Translations under genes and position numbers: made by a program | Assembly: GCA_000722615.1 (NCBI GenBank) | Contig: JOKI01000010.1 | Coordinates: 62,001-126,000 of the forward strand | DNA: 64,000 nt | Source of the DNA: Pseudorhizobium pelagicum | GTDB taxonomy: Bacteria; Pseudomonadota; Alphaproteobacteria; Rhizobiales; Rhizobiaceae | Reading direction: 5' to 3' | Notes under the pieces: generated by a model | Told to the model about the DNA's origin: nothing | Seen by the model: the letters and a program-made list of their open reading frames with translations, nothing else | The model's database searches: none | In this document: positions 17,013 through 26,360 of the stretch, one piece after another | How positions within the stretch are numbered: position 1 is the first letter of the stretch | Layout of the letters: every line of letters starts with the position of its first letter

Positions 17013-17930
17013 TCACGAAGCCGTCATCCGGACCGGTCTGGATTTGACGAAATCGACGAAGGCCCGCAGCGGCGTCGGCACCAGCCGCCGTCCCGGATAA
17101 TAGAGGAAAGGGCCGGGAAAGCTCTGCCACCACGGCATCAGCACCGGCTCCAGCCGACCGCTGTCGAAATGGGGTCGCAGCCAGTCCTCGAACAGGCCGA
17201 TGACGCCGATGCCGGCGAGCGCCGCCTCGACGGCGAGATCAATTGCACCGCCCGCCTGGACGATCAACGGCCCCTTGGGATCGACCACCACCACCTCGCC
17301 GTCCCGTTCGAACTCCCAGTTGGGAAGATTGCCGCTCGGAAAGCGGTGGCGCAGGCAGGCATGGTTCAAGAGGTCGCGTGGGTGCTCCGGGCGCCCCTGG
17401 CGATCGAGATAGCCGGGAGCGGCTGCGAAGGCGTAGGTCTGCATCCGCGGGCCGATCGGCACGGCGATCATATCCTGCTCCAGCCGCTCGCCGTAGCGGA
17501 TGCCGGCGTCGCAGCCGGCGGCGAGCACATCGACGAAGCTCTCATCGGTCATGATCTCCAGCTGGATGTCCGGATAGGCGGCCAGAAACGCCGGCACGAT
17601 GTGCGGCAGCACGAGACGCGCCGCGCTGACGGGAACGTTGAGCTTCAGCGTGCCGGCCGGCCGGTCGCGAAAGCCATTCACCACATCGAGCGCGGCCTCC
17701 ATTTCGGTGAGCGCCGGTGCAAGCCGGGAAAGCAGACTGACCCCTGCCTCGGTCGGCGCCACGCTCCTCGTCGTGCGGTTCAGGAGCCGCACACCAAGTT
17801 GCGCCTCCAACCGGCGAACCGCCTCGCTGAGCGCCGAAGCGCTGGCACCGCTCGCTCGCGCGCCTTCGCGAAAACCCCGCGCACGGGCAACCGTCACGAA
17901 GGCGCCCAAGTCCCCAAGATCCACAGCCAT
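17013..17930 (-). CDS. LysR family transcriptional regulator
   Basis: 305 aa with an N-terminal winged helix-turn-helix (DLGAFVTVARARGFREGARASGASASALSEAVRRLEAQLGVRLLNRTTRSVAPTEAG, residues ~5-62) and a periplasmic-binding-protein-like effector domain (GTLKLNVPVSAARLVLPH..., RYGERLEQDMIAVPIGP). It is divergent from the PdxI-like reductase gene with 111 bp between starts, the usual layout for a LysR protein and its target. Effector unknown. Confidence 0.9.
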   Translation of the reverse strand: MAVDLGDLGAFVTVARARGFREGARASGASASALSEAVRRLEAQLGVRLLNRTTRSVAPTEAGVSLLSRLAPALTEMEAALDVVNGFRDRPAGTLKLNVPVSAARLVLPHIVPAFLAAYPDIQLEIMTDESFVDVLAAGCDAGIRYGERLEQDMIAVPIGPRMQTYAFAAAPGYLDRQGRPEHPRDLLNHACLRHRFPSGNLPNWEFERDGEVVVVDPKGPLIVQAGGAIDLAVEAALAGIGVIGLFEDWLRPHFDSGRLEPVLMPWWQSFPGPFLYYPGRRLVPTPLRAFVDFVKSRPVRMTAS

Positions 17931-17969
17931 TGTTCGCCTTTCCGCACAGCCCGTGCCGATCGTAGCGGA

Positions 17970-17980
17970 TTATCGGATAA
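17970..17980. promoter_or_regulatory. Palindrome in the LysR / aldo-keto reductase intergenic region
   Basis: TTATC-G-GATAA is a perfect 11-bp palindrome with a T-N(n)-A layout resembling a LysR site, ~40 bp upstream of the LysR start and ~60 bp upstream of the reductase start. It is a candidate shared operator. Confidence 0.35.
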
Positions 17981-18041
17981 GCTCCCAGTCTCTATCTGAG
18001 GTGCCGGCACAAAATGACGCCGACCGACAAGGAGAGACATC

Positions 18042-18914
18042 ATGACCGACATCGACAAATCCGGGACCTTCCAGCTCGGCAGCAAGACAGTGAAGCGCCT
18101 CGGTTACGGCGCCATGCAGCTCGCTGGCCCGGGCGTCTTCGGCCCGCCGAAAGATCATGACGCGGCCCTCGCCGTGCTGCGGGACGCCGTTGCGCAGGGC
18201 GTCAACCACATCGACACCAGCGACTTCTACGGCCCGCACGTGACCAACCAGATCATCCGCGAGGCGCTGCACCCCTATGCGGACGATCTCGTGATCGTTA
18301 CCAAGATCGGCGCCACGCGGGGCGACGACGGCTCCTGGAACCCGGCCTTCTCGAAAGAGCAGCTGACCCAGGCGGTGCATGACAACCTGCGCAATCTCGG
18401 GCTGGACGCGATCGATGTCGTCAATCTGCGCGCCATGTTCGACATCCACGGTCCGGCCGAAGGCTCGCTGGAAGAGCCGCTGACCGTTCTGGCAGACCTC
18501 CAGCGGCAGGGCCTGATCCGCCATATCGGCCTCAGCAACGTGACGGCAAAACAAGTCGCAGATGCCAAAGAGATCGTCGAAATCGTCTGCGTCCAGAACA
18601 TGTACAACATCGCGCACCGCGCCGATGATGCCCTGATCTATGCGCTGGCGGCAGACGGGATCGCCTATGTGCCCTTCTTCCCGCTCGGCGGTTTCTCGCC
18701 GTTGCAATCGGCGACCCTCTCGGATGTAGCGGCTGGGCTGGACGCAACGCCGATGCAGGTGGCACTGGCCTGGCTGCTGCAGCGGGCGCCCAACATCCTG
18801 CTGATCCCGGGCACCTCTTCGGTGGCGCACCTGCGGGAAAACCTGGCGGCGGCCGAACTGGAGCTTTCCCCCGAGGTGATGACGGCGCTCGACGGCGTTG
18901 CAGCGGCCGCCTGA
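18042..18914 (+). CDS. pdxI: Aldo/keto reductase, PdxI/YdbC-like (pyridoxine 4-dehydrogenase type)
   Basis: 290 aa. VKRLGYGAMQLAGPGVFGPPKDHDAAL and the active-site segment NHIDTSDFYGPHVTNQIIREAL (catalytic Asp and Tyr) are followed by VIVTKIGA (catalytic Lys) and the C-terminal IPGTSSVAHLRENLAAAELELS. The order and wording closely resemble E. coli YdbC/PdxI, an NADPH-dependent pyridoxal reductase. As in that subfamily, the usual catalytic His region reads VVNLRA. Vitamin B6 reduction is inferred from similarity; other carbonyl substrates are possible. AAGGAGAG precedes the ATG. Confidence 0.85.
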   Translation: MTDIDKSGTFQLGSKTVKRLGYGAMQLAGPGVFGPPKDHDAALAVLRDAVAQGVNHIDTSDFYGPHVTNQIIREALHPYADDLVIVTKIGATRGDDGSWNPAFSKEQLTQAVHDNLRNLGLDAIDVVNLRAMFDIHGPAEGSLEEPLTVLADLQRQGLIRHIGLSNVTAKQVADAKEIVEIVCVQNMYNIAHRADDALIYALAADGIAYVPFFPLGGFSPLQSATLSDVAAGLDATPMQVALAWLLQRAPNILLIPGTSSVAHLRENLAAAELELSPEVMTALDGVAAAA

Positions 18915-19017
18915 TGGAAGCAGGGCCGCATCAGCCGGCCCTTGCATCGAGCGACACGATCGTCGAACACTTCCGGCAGGCGCAGCCGCTGCCTGAGGTG
19001 CGAGGATGGAGAGCCGG

Positions 19018-19365
19018 ATGGATCAGTCAATTTTTGTCGAACGAAGCTTCGATCTCGATGGATTGCCGCTGGTCGTCCGCTTCCAGCGTCCCGAAAAGGC
19101 GCCCGGCGGGGAATTCCGCTGCCGGTGGTCGATCGGCTGGCCGGACGGAGAGTTTCGGGGCGATACCCCTGGCGAGGATGGCGTCCAGGCACTGATGCTC
19201 GCCATGCAGTGCGCCCATCACGAGCTTCTCGAGAGTGACGCCTACAAGGCCGGACGCCTGACGCTCTGGGGCCAGGCCGACCTCGACCTGCCGCCTGACT
19301 GGGCGACGGGACCGCTCTACCAGATGCCGCCACCGCCCGGCAGGACGCCGCCGGACATGGCATAG
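19018..19365 (+). CDS. DUF6968-like hypothetical protein
   Basis: 115-aa soluble protein from ATG 19018 (GGAGAG 5 nt upstream; another ATG lies four codons earlier). It starts MDQSIFVERSFDLDGLPLVVRFQRPE, has alternating strands with CRWSIGWPDGE and a helix LMLAMQCAHHELLES, and ends proline-rich. It resembles small uncharacterised proteobacterial proteins of the DUF6968 type. Function unknown. It lies downstream of the reductase, convergent with xylA. Confidence 0.7.
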   Translation: MDQSIFVERSFDLDGLPLVVRFQRPEKAPGGEFRCRWSIGWPDGEFRGDTPGEDGVQALMLAMQCAHHELLESDAYKAGRLTLWGQADLDLPPDWATGPLYQMPPPPGRTPPDMA

Positions 19366-19378
19366 GTATCGAAGGCCG

Positions 19379-19404
19379 AACCGGGGCGCCTCGGCGCCCC
19401 GGTT
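19379..19404. terminator. Bidirectional hairpin between convergent genes
   Basis: AACCGGGGCG and CGCCCCGGTT pair perfectly around a 6-nt loop (extendable inward by GCC/GGC) between the DUF6968-like gene and xylA. Position and stability suit a terminator for both strands. Confidence 0.6.
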
Positions 19405-19420
19405 CCTGACTGTAGGCACC

Positions 19421-20731
19421 TCAGACGTAGCGGTTGACGACGTTCTCCAGGTATTCCTGGCGACCGGAGCGCGGCTCCGGGTTGACGTTGTCGCGCTCGA
19501 CGCGGGCGGTGATGTCCTCCAGCGTGTATTCGCCGCGCAGCATCTTCTGCGCCTCGGCGCTGTCCCAGCCGGCATAGCGCTCGGCGAGCGGCGCCGACAG
19601 GGCCTTGTCCTCGATCATCTTCGCCGCAGCCTTCAGGCCCCGGGCGCAGCAGTCCATGCCGCCGATGTGGCCGTGCAGCAGGTCTTCCGGATCGAGCGAC
19701 TGGCGGCGCAGCTTGGCGTCGAAGTTGGTGCCGCCGGTGGTGAAGCCCCCGTTCTGCAGGACCTGGTAGTAGGCCAGCGCCATTTCCGGGACGTTGTTGG
19801 GGAACTGGTCGGTATCCCAGCCGGACTGGTAGTCGTTGCGGTTCATGTCGATGGAGCCGAGGATGCCGAGCGCGCCGGCGAGCGCCAGCTCGTGCTCGAA
19901 GGTGTGACCGGCCAGGATCGCATGACCCTGCTCGATGTTCATCTTCACCTCGTTTTCGAGGCCGTACTTCTTCAGGAAGCCGTAAACCGTGCCGACATCA
20001 TAGTCGTACTGGTGCTTGGTCGGCTCCTGCGGCTTCGGCTCCACCAGGATCGTGCCCTTGAAGCCGATCTTGTGCTTGTACTCGACGACCATGGTGAGCA
20101 TGCGCGCCATCTGGTCGAGTTCGCGCTTCAGATCGGTGTTGAGAAGCGTCTCATAGCCTTCGCGACCGCCCCAGAGAACATAGTTCTCGCCGCCGAGCTT
20201 CATGGTGGCATCCATGCAGGTCTTGATGGTGGCGGCCGAATAGGCAAACACGTCCGGATCGGGATTGGTCGACGCACCCGACATGAAGCGGCGGTTGGAG
20301 AAGAGGTTTGCCGTGCCCCAGAGCAGCTTGACGCCCGTCTCTTCCTGCTTCCTGGCGAAGTAGTCGACGATCTCGTTCAGGTTCTTCGTATTCTCGGCAA
20401 AGGAATTGCCCTCCGGACGCACGTCCGCGTCATGGAAGCAGTAGTAGGGCGCGCCGATCAGGCTGAACATCTCGAAGGCGACGTCCGCCTTCAGCTTGGC
20501 CTTGCCCATGTCGTCGCCGTACCAGGGCCGGTCGAAGGTGCGCCCGCCGAAGGGATCGCCGCCCTCCCAGGCAAATGTGTGCCAATAGGCGATGGCAAAC
20601 CGCAGATGGTCCTCCATCCGCTTGCCGGCAACGACCTCGTCCGGGTTGTAGTGGCGGAAGGCCAGCGGATTGGTGCTGTCCGGCCCCTCGTATTTGATCT
20701 TCTGGATGTCTCCGAAAAAGCCTGTGGTCAT
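19421..20731 (-). CDS. xylA: Xylose isomerase
   Basis: 436 aa, standard class II xylose isomerase length. Diagnostic segments are [26 protein letters not shown] near the N-terminus (active-site His in the WHT region), [47 protein letters not shown] (metal-binding Glu and catalytic Lys), [17 protein letters not shown] and [20 protein letters not shown] (metal ligands). It interconverts D-xylose and D-xylulose using two Mg/Mn/Co ions in the cytoplasm. It follows xylB after a 190-bp gap holding repeat copy 2. GGAGGAAA precedes the ATG. Confidence 0.97.
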   Translation of the reverse strand: MTTGFFGDIQKIKYEGPDSTNPLAFRHYNPDEVVAGKRMEDHLRFAIAYWHTFAWEGGDPFGGRTFDRPWYGDDMGKAKLKADVAFEMFSLIGAPYYCFHDADVRPEGNSFAENTKNLNEIVDYFARKQEETGVKLLWGTANLFSNRRFMSGASTNPDPDVFAYSAATIKTCMDATMKLGGENYVLWGGREGYETLLNTDLKRELDQMARMLTMVVEYKHKIGFKGTILVEPKPQEPTKHQYDYDVGTVYGFLKKYGLENEVKMNIEQGHAILAGHTFEHELALAGALGILGSIDMNRNDYQSGWDTDQFPNNVPEMALAYYQVLQNGGFTTGGTNFDAKLRRQSLDPEDLLHGHIGGMDCCARGLKAAAKMIEDKALSAPLAERYAGWDSAEAQKMLRGEYTLEDITARVERDNVNPEPRSGRQEYLENVVNRYV

Positions 20732-20765
20732 GGGTTTCCTCCTGTTGTGTCGTCAGCTGTGAAAA

Positions 20766-20897
20766 GTCCCCCTCTGCCTGCCGGCATCTCCCCCACAAGG
20801 GGGGAGAGAACCAGAGGCACCGCCATCCCACACGGCAAAGCGGAGCTTGGGGCAATGAAGCCCCTCCCCCTTGTGGGGAGGGGTTGGGGAGGGGTTT
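20766..20897. repeat. Dispersed palindromic intergenic repeat, copy 2
   Basis: ~131 bp element between xylB and xylA with the same two hairpin modules and spacing as copy 1 (CTCCCCCACAAGGGGGGAG left, CCCCTCCCCCTTGTGGGG right, then AGGGGTTGGGGAGGGG). The central ~60 bp differs between copies, so the hairpin ends are the conserved part. It could attenuate xylA transcription from the xylB promoter. Confidence 0.75.
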
Positions 20898-20921
20898 TCG
20901 TACCCCTCGAAAAGAGCGCGG

Positions 20922-22376
20922 CTAGTGCATCAGCGACCGGATCGCCGGATAGGCAGCGCGATAGCGGGCATAGGCATCCTCGTAAGCCCCCGAAAGCGCA
21001 GCCACCGGATCGATCGTCGCCTCCGTCTCGGGCGCCGAGCAGACGGCGACAGGATCGGCACCTGTCGCCGCGATCAGTCCCAATCGCGCCGCGCCGAAGG
21101 CCGCCCCGAAGTCGCCGTCCGCCGGAATGTCGACCGGGACGCCGAGCGCCGTGGCAATGGAGGCCAGCCAGTAGCGCGAGCGCGAGCCGCCGCCGATGGC
21201 GGTGACGCGGGAGATCGAGGTGCCGGCGGACTTCAGTGCCTCGAGATTGTCGCGGATCGCGAAGGTGACGCCTTCCATCACGGCCTGGGTCAGCACCGCG
21301 CGGCTCGATTCGTGGCCGAGGCCGATGAAGGCGCCGCGGATCTGCGCGTCGTTGTGCGGTGTGCGTTCACCCGACAGATAGGGCAGGAAGGTGACGCCGG
21401 TCGGCGCCTTCAGCGCGTCGCCGAGTTCGCCGGTCAGTTCGGCGGCGGATTTGCCGGTGACATGCGCGTGCCAGTTCAGCGCATCGGTCGCCGACAGGAT
21501 GACGCCCATCTGGTGCCAGGTGTTGGGCAGCGCGTGGCAGAAGGCATGCACGGCGCTTTCCGGCTTCGGCAGATAAGAACCGTTGGCGGCAAACAGCACG
21601 CCGGAGGTGCCGAGCGAGACGAAGGCATGGCCTTCCGCGACCGTGCCCATGCCGCAGGCGGAAGCCGCATTGTCGCCGGCACCGCCGGCCACGACGACGC
21701 CTGCACCCATGCCCCATTTCGAGGACAGTTCGCCGCGCAGCGTGCCGCCCGGCTCCGTGCCTTCGACAAGCGACGGCATCTGGCTTTCCGTGAGATCCGT
21801 TGCCGCCAGAAGCTCGGCCGACCACTTTCGCGCGCCGGTATCGAGCCAGGAGGTGCCGGCCGAATCCGACATCTCGGAGATGTGCTCGCCGGTCAGCCAG
21901 AGGCGCAGGTAATCCTTCGGCAGCAGGACCTTGGCGACCTTGGCGAAGATCTCCGGCTCATTGTTCTTCACCCAGACGAGCTTGGGCGCCGTAAAGCCCG
22001 GGAAGACGATGTTGCCGGTAATGGCGCGAAAGCGCGGATCGGCATCGAGCTCTGCCGCTTCCTTGAAGGAGCGCGTGTCGTTCCAGAGGATGCAGGGCCG
22101 CAGCACCCTGTCGTCCTTGTCGATCAGCGTCGCGCCGTGCATGTGGCCGGAGAGCCCGATGCCCTTGACCGCCGACATCTCCGTCGGAAACTTCTGGGCG
22201 AGCGCGCCGACCGCCTCTTCCGTGGCGCGGATCCAATGGGCCGGGTCCTGCTCCGACCAGCCTGAATGCGGTCGCGACACATCCAGTGCACCGCTCGCCG
22301 AACCGATGATCCTCTGCTCACCGTCGATCAGCATCGCCTTGACGCCTGACGTTCCGAGATCGAGACCGAGATACAT
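20922..22376 (-). CDS. xylB: Xylulokinase
   Basis: 484-aa FGGY-family kinase starting MYLGLDLGTSGVKAMLID (phosphate-1 motif). It has the xylulokinase hallmarks SGHMHGATLID with its substrate-binding residues, CILWNDTRS, GGAGDNAASACGMG (catalytic Asp in the GDN motif) and the C-terminal adenosine motif GGGSRSRYWLASIATALGVPV. It phosphorylates D-xylulose to xylulose 5-phosphate, completing entry into the pentose phosphate pathway after XylA. It starts 21 bp after the LacI regulator gene, so the regulator, xylB and probably xylA are co-transcribed. Confidence 0.96.
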   Translation of the reverse strand: MYLGLDLGTSGVKAMLIDGEQRIIGSASGALDVSRPHSGWSEQDPAHWIRATEEAVGALAQKFPTEMSAVKGIGLSGHMHGATLIDKDDRVLRPCILWNDTRSFKEAAELDADPRFRAITGNIVFPGFTAPKLVWVKNNEPEIFAKVAKVLLPKDYLRLWLTGEHISEMSDSAGTSWLDTGARKWSAELLAATDLTESQMPSLVEGTEPGGTLRGELSSKWGMGAGVVVAGGAGDNAASACGMGTVAEGHAFVSLGTSGVLFAANGSYLPKPESAVHAFCHALPNTWHQMGVILSATDALNWHAHVTGKSAAELTGELGDALKAPTGVTFLPYLSGERTPHNDAQIRGAFIGLGHESSRAVLTQAVMEGVTFAIRDNLEALKSAGTSISRVTAIGGGSRSRYWLASIATALGVPVDIPADGDFGAAFGAARLGLIAATGADPVAVCSAPETEATIDPVAALSGAYEDAYARYRAAYPAIRSLMH

Positions 22377-22397
22377 GTCGTTCCTTTCCTTCTGCCC

Positions 22398-23423
22398 TCA
22401 GGGCAGATTGTCTTTCAAGAATATGTCGATGCGGATGCGCTCCTGGGCGGCCAGCACCGGCAGGCCGTCGGCCTTCGCCTTCAGCACGCGGATGGCGCTG
22501 CGGACCTCGTGGCCGGGGTCCTGGTTCAGGACCGCATCGATGAGATCGCCCTGCAGCGCCTCCCGGGTCGATGCCGTCAGCTCATGGGCGATCACCACCG
22601 GCCGGCTGGCCGTGCCCTTTTCCTTCAGCACGCGGATGAGGCCGCGGTTGCCGGCACCGAGACTGTAGATGCCGGCGATGTCAGGATGACGGCGCAGCGC
22701 CTCGCGGACCATCGTCTCCACCAGCGCCGGATCGTCGCGCGCCTCGATGACAGGCAGGATCGCCACGCGCGGAAACTCCTCGCCCAGCACGGACAGAAAC
22801 CCTTCCAGCCGTTCCCGGTGGTCGCGAACCAGCATGGAGCCGGCGAGGATGGCTACGCGGCCGTCGACCTTGCTGAGGAAGCGTCCCATCAGGTTGGCGG
22901 CCGTCCGTCCGGCCGCGCTGTTGTCGATCCCCGCGTAATGGTCGCGGCTCGAGGCGCCGAGGTCCGAGACCAGCGTGACGACGGCGATCCCGGCCTGCGT
23001 CAGACGCTCGACCGCCGCGCGAACCTCGGGTGCGTCGACGGCGACCAGCGCCACGCCATCGGCCCCCTGGTCTCGAATGGCGTCCAGGGCAGTTACCAGC
23101 GCCGCGGCATCGAAGGCCGGAACCTCGACGATTTCGATCCGCGCGCGCTCCGGCGCCGACCGCCGGATCGCATCCTCGACCTCTTCGCGAAGCCGGATCA
23201 TGAAGGAATTGTCGTTGGCCGGAAGCACGAAGCAGAAGCTGTAGGTGCGGCCCTTGGCGAGGTTGGCGGCGGCCAGGTCGCGGACGTAGCCGAGCGCCAC
23301 GATGGCCTGCTCCACCTTCTCCCGGGTCACGCTGCGCACACCCGGGCGACCGTTGAGGACACGGTCGACGGTGGCAAGGCTGACGCCCGCCGAACGAGCG
23401 ATATCGTGGACCGTAGGCTTCAT
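22398..23423 (-). CDS. LacI family transcriptional regulator of xylose genes
   Basis: 341 aa. The N-terminal LacI helix-turn-helix ([38 protein letters not shown]) and hinge are followed by a sugar-binding core ([82 protein letters not shown]) like ribose/xylose-type binding proteins. It sits upstream of xylB and xylA on the same strand. The 13-mer TGAGGTACGTAAA just upstream of its own gene and upstream of the CUT2 operon is its most likely operator, implying autoregulation and control of uptake. Confidence 0.88.
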   Translation of the reverse strand: MKPTVHDIARSAGVSLATVDRVLNGRPGVRSVTREKVEQAIVALGYVRDLAAANLAKGRTYSFCFVLPANDNSFMIRLREEVEDAIRRSAPERARIEIVEVPAFDAAALVTALDAIRDQGADGVALVAVDAPEVRAAVERLTQAGIAVVTLVSDLGASSRDHYAGIDNSAAGRTAANLMGRFLSKVDGRVAILAGSMLVRDHRERLEGFLSVLGEEFPRVAILPVIEARDDPALVETMVREALRRHPDIAGIYSLGAGNRGLIRVLKEKGTASRPVVIAHELTASTREALQGDLIDAVLNQDPGHEVRSAIRVLKAKADGLPVLAAQERIRIDIFLKDNLP

Positions 23424-23450
23424 TCGTCCTCCCGCGGATGTGATAGATCA

Positions 23451-23468
23451 AATTCTGAGGTACGTAAA
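23451..23468. promoter_or_regulatory. Putative operator upstream of the LacI regulator gene
   Basis: AATTCTGAGGTACGTAAA ends 45 bp before the regulator ATG and shares TGAGGTACGTAAA exactly with 16963-16975. It lies in the 160-bp region divergent to terC, so it could also touch that promoter. Confidence 0.6.
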
Positions 23469-23583
23469 TCAAAAATCGCTGCTGTTGCTGCACCGCCAGA
23501 AGCTCTTGCTATCGGGCCAACTTCCCTTACATCTTGCGCCACCGCGGCGGTTCATTGGCCGCTACCTCGAGGGAAAACATCGG

Positions 23584-24330
23584 ATGCAGGGAATTATCAC
23601 GCTCGCTCAGGATCCAGCCGCATGGGTGGCGCTGGTGACTCTTGTGATCATGGAAGTGATCCTCGGCATCGACAACCTGATCTTCATTTCGATCCTCACC
23701 AACAAGCTTCCTGCCGAAAGCCGGGAGCGTGCCCGCAAGATCGGCATCGGCCTGGCGCTGGTCATGCGCCTTGCGCTTCTTGGCACCGTCGCCTGGATCG
23801 TGCAGCTGACGGAACCGCTTTTCGAGGTCTTCGGCCACGCCTTCTCCTGGAAGGATCTTATCCTGATCGCCGGTGGCCTCTTCCTGGTCTGGAAGGCGAC
23901 GAAGGAAATCCACCATTCGGTCGATCCGGTCGATCACAAGGAAGACATGGTCGGCGGCGCCGCCTCGATCACCTTCGGTGCGGCCATCGGCCAGATCCTC
24001 CTGCTCGACCTCGTCTTCTCGATCGACAGCATCATCACCGCGGTCGGCATGACGCCGCATCTGCCGATCATGATCATTGCCGTCGTCGCCGCCGTCACGG
24101 TCATGCTGATCGCGGCCACACCGCTCGCCAACTTCATCGAGAAGAACCCGACCATTGTCATGCTGGCGCTCGGCTTCCTGCTGATGATCGGCACGACACT
24201 GATTGCCGAAGGCATGGGCTTCCATGTGCCGAAGGGCTATATCTACGCCGCGATGGCCTTCTCCGCCCTGGTCGAGGTGCTCAACATGTTCGCCCGCAAG
24301 CGACGGAAATCCGGCACCTCCGTCCATTGA
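23584..24330 (+). CDS. TerC family integral membrane protein
   Basis: 248 aa from ATG 23584, where the conserved N-terminus starts ([35 protein letters not shown]). About seven hydrophobic segments carry the paired acidic motifs GIDNLIF and [11 protein letters not shown] typical of TerC/YgjT-like proteins, with a charged cytoplasmic loop ([18 protein letters not shown]). Some family members export manganese or other metal ions; tellurite resistance is not implied. A strong terminator follows. Confidence 0.88.
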   Translation: MQGIITLAQDPAAWVALVTLVIMEVILGIDNLIFISILTNKLPAESRERARKIGIGLALVMRLALLGTVAWIVQLTEPLFEVFGHAFSWKDLILIAGGLFLVWKATKEIHHSVDPVDHKEDMVGGAASITFGAAIGQILLLDLVFSIDSIITAVGMTPHLPIMIIAVVAAVTVMLIAATPLANFIEKNPTIVMLALGFLLMIGTTLIAEGMGFHVPKGYIYAAMAFSALVEVLNMFARKRRKSGTSVH

Positions 24331-24341
24331 GGGACACGTCG

Positions 24342-24372
24342 AAAATGGCCTGCGCAAGCGGGCCATTTTATT
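24342..24372 (+). terminator. Rho-independent terminator after the terC-like gene
   Basis: AAAATGGCCTGC pairs with GCGGGCCATTTT (12 bp, one G-U) around a GCAA tetraloop, followed by TTTTATT, 12 bp after the stop. A textbook intrinsic terminator. Confidence 0.85.
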
Positions 24373-24473
24373 GTGCGGACCACGGGCACCTTTCCGTGAC
24401 CGCCACGTTGTGCAACTCTTCCAGCGCAGGCGCGCGGTGAAGCAGGACCGCTTCACGTTTCTTCCGGGGTCAT

Positions 24474-26246
24474 ATGACAACAGAGCAGATCTTCGCCTTT
24501 ACCATTATCGGTTTGATGATGGTCGTCTTCATCTGGGACCGGTTTCGCTATGACATGGTCGCCTGCTGCGCATTGATCGCTGCGGTGGCGGTGGGCATCG
24601 TCCCTTTCGAAGAGGCATTCTCCGGCTTTTCCGACGACATCGTCATCATCGTCGGCAGTGCACTGGTGGTCAGCGCCGCGGTCGCGCGCTCCGGCATCGT
24701 CGACATCGCCATCAAGAAGTTCTTCCCCAATCTCACCTCGATCAGGACGCAGCTTGCGCTGCTGATGATCGTGGTTGCGGTGCTGTCGGCCTTCATCAAG
24801 AACATCGGCGCGCTGGCGATCATGATGCCGGTGGCCTTCCAGTTCTCCAAGCGCTCCGGCATTTCGCCGTCGAAATACCTGATGCCGATGGCCTTCTCCG
24901 CGCTGCTGGGCGGCCTGATGACGCAGATCGGCACCTCCCCCAACATCGTCGTCTCGCAGCTGAGGGCCGATCTCACCGGGACGCCCTTCACCATGTTCGA
25001 CTTCACGCCCGTGGGCGCCATCCTGACCCTGGTCGGCATCACATTCCTCTTGTTCTTCCACTGGCTGGTGCCGTCGCGGACCCGACAGAATACCTCTCTG
25101 GAGGAGGCGGTCGAGATCGCCAACTACACCTCGGAAGCAACCGTGTCGGCCCAGTCCAACGTCGTCGGCAGGCCGCTCGGCGAACTGCTGAAGCGGGGAG
25201 ACGGCGAGGTCATCGCGACCGCCATCCTGCGGGGCGCGACGCGCATGTCGCCCTTTCCCGACCTGAACCTGCGCGAGAACGACACGATCATCCTCGAAGG
25301 CCGTTCCGCGGCCATCGACCGGGTCGTCTCGGGTGCCAAGCTGCAGCTCTCCGGCAAGCCCTTGAAGGGGCGCGGGCAACAGCTCGACGACCTGATTTCC
25401 ATCGAGGCGATCATCTCGCGTGAATCGCCCCTTTCCGGCCTGTCGGCGCGGGAGCTCGCTCTCTCCTATACCCGTGGCGTCAATCTTCTGGCGGTCAGCC
25501 GGCGCGGCCAGCGCCTCAGCGAGCGCCTGCGCGACCTGACGCTGATGGCGGGCGACGTCATCGTTCTGCAGGGTAACCGCAATGCGCTTCCCGGCGTCAT
25601 GCAGGACTTCGCCCTGCTGCCGCTGGCGCAGCGGGAAGTCATGCTCGGCACCAAGCGCAAGGCCTTCATTCCGCTGGTCATCCTCGCAGCGGCGATGATC
25701 TCGACGGCGCTCGGCTGGGTGCCCGTCGCCATCGCCTTCTTCGCGGCAGCGCTGGGAATGGCAGTCTTCCGCGCCATCCCGCTGACCGACCTCTACAAGG
25801 CGGTGGACGGTCCGATCCTCATCATGCTGGCAGCCCTGATTCCGGTCGCCGACACCCTGCGAACCTCCGGGGCAAGCGAACTGATCGCCGGGGCGCTTGG
25901 CAATATGGCGACCGGCCTGCCGCCCTGGGCGGCACTGGCACTGATCCTGGTCACCGCCATGGGCGTCACGCCCTTCCTCAACAATGCGGCGACCGTGCTC
26001 GTCATGGGGCCGATCGCGGCAAGCTTCGCCACGGCGCTCGATTATCGGCCGGAGGCCTTCCTGATGGCGGTGGCGATCGGCGCGGGCTCCGACTTCCTGA
26101 CCCCGGTCGGCCACCAGTGCAACACGCTGGTCATGGGTCCGGGCGGCTACAAGTTCAGCGACTATCCGCGCCTCGGCCTGCCGCTCTCCTTCATCATCGT
26201 GCTGGTCAGCGTGCCGACGCTGCTCTGGGTCTGGCCGGTGGGCTAG
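24474..26246 (+). CDS. SLC13/DASS-type permease with internal TrkA-C (RCK_C) domains
   Basis: 590 aa. N-terminal membrane half (~1-195) with AFIKNIGALAIMMPVAF and TQIGTSPNIVVSQLRADL, the substrate/ion-loop motifs of the citrate/sulfate SLC13-like superfamily. Residues ~205-385 are cytoplasmic and hold two TrkA-C domains (SAQSNVVGRPLGELLKRGDGEV..., SPLSGLSARELALSYTRGVNLLAVSRRG). The C-terminal membrane half contains VTPFLNNAATVLVMGPIAASFA. It probably imports a dicarboxylate, sulfate or similar anion with Na+; the substrate cannot be told from sequence. Confidence 0.87.
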   Translation: MTTEQIFAFTIIGLMMVVFIWDRFRYDMVACCALIAAVAVGIVPFEEAFSGFSDDIVIIVGSALVVSAAVARSGIVDIAIKKFFPNLTSIRTQLALLMIVVAVLSAFIKNIGALAIMMPVAFQFSKRSGISPSKYLMPMAFSALLGGLMTQIGTSPNIVVSQLRADLTGTPFTMFDFTPVGAILTLVGITFLLFFHWLVPSRTRQNTSLEEAVEIANYTSEATVSAQSNVVGRPLGELLKRGDGEVIATAILRGATRMSPFPDLNLRENDTIILEGRSAAIDRVVSGAKLQLSGKPLKGRGQQLDDLISIEAIISRESPLSGLSARELALSYTRGVNLLAVSRRGQRLSERLRDLTLMAGDVIVLQGNRNALPGVMQDFALLPLAQREVMLGTKRKAFIPLVILAAAMISTALGWVPVAIAFFAAALGMAVFRAIPLTDLYKAVDGPILIMLAALIPVADTLRTSGASELIAGALGNMATGLPPWAALALILVTAMGVTPFLNNAATVLVMGPIAASFATALDYRPEAFLMAVAIGAGSDFLTPVGHQCNTLVMGPGGYKFSDYPRLGLPLSFIIVLVSVPTLLWVWPVG

Positions 26247-26360
26247 TCGCCCGCTCGCCGACCCTTGAGTCTTGACGCTCGACGCTGAATATGCGCTAAG
26301 GCCTGCTATCCCGAGACACGCAGGTCAGCGCCACTGAAGGCGCCAAATCGAGCATTATCC

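Noticed and set aside
18914..19195. 93-codon frame overlapping the DUF6968-like gene
   Set aside because: It overlaps the better-supported frame that has a ribosome site and family resemblance, and shows no protein pattern.
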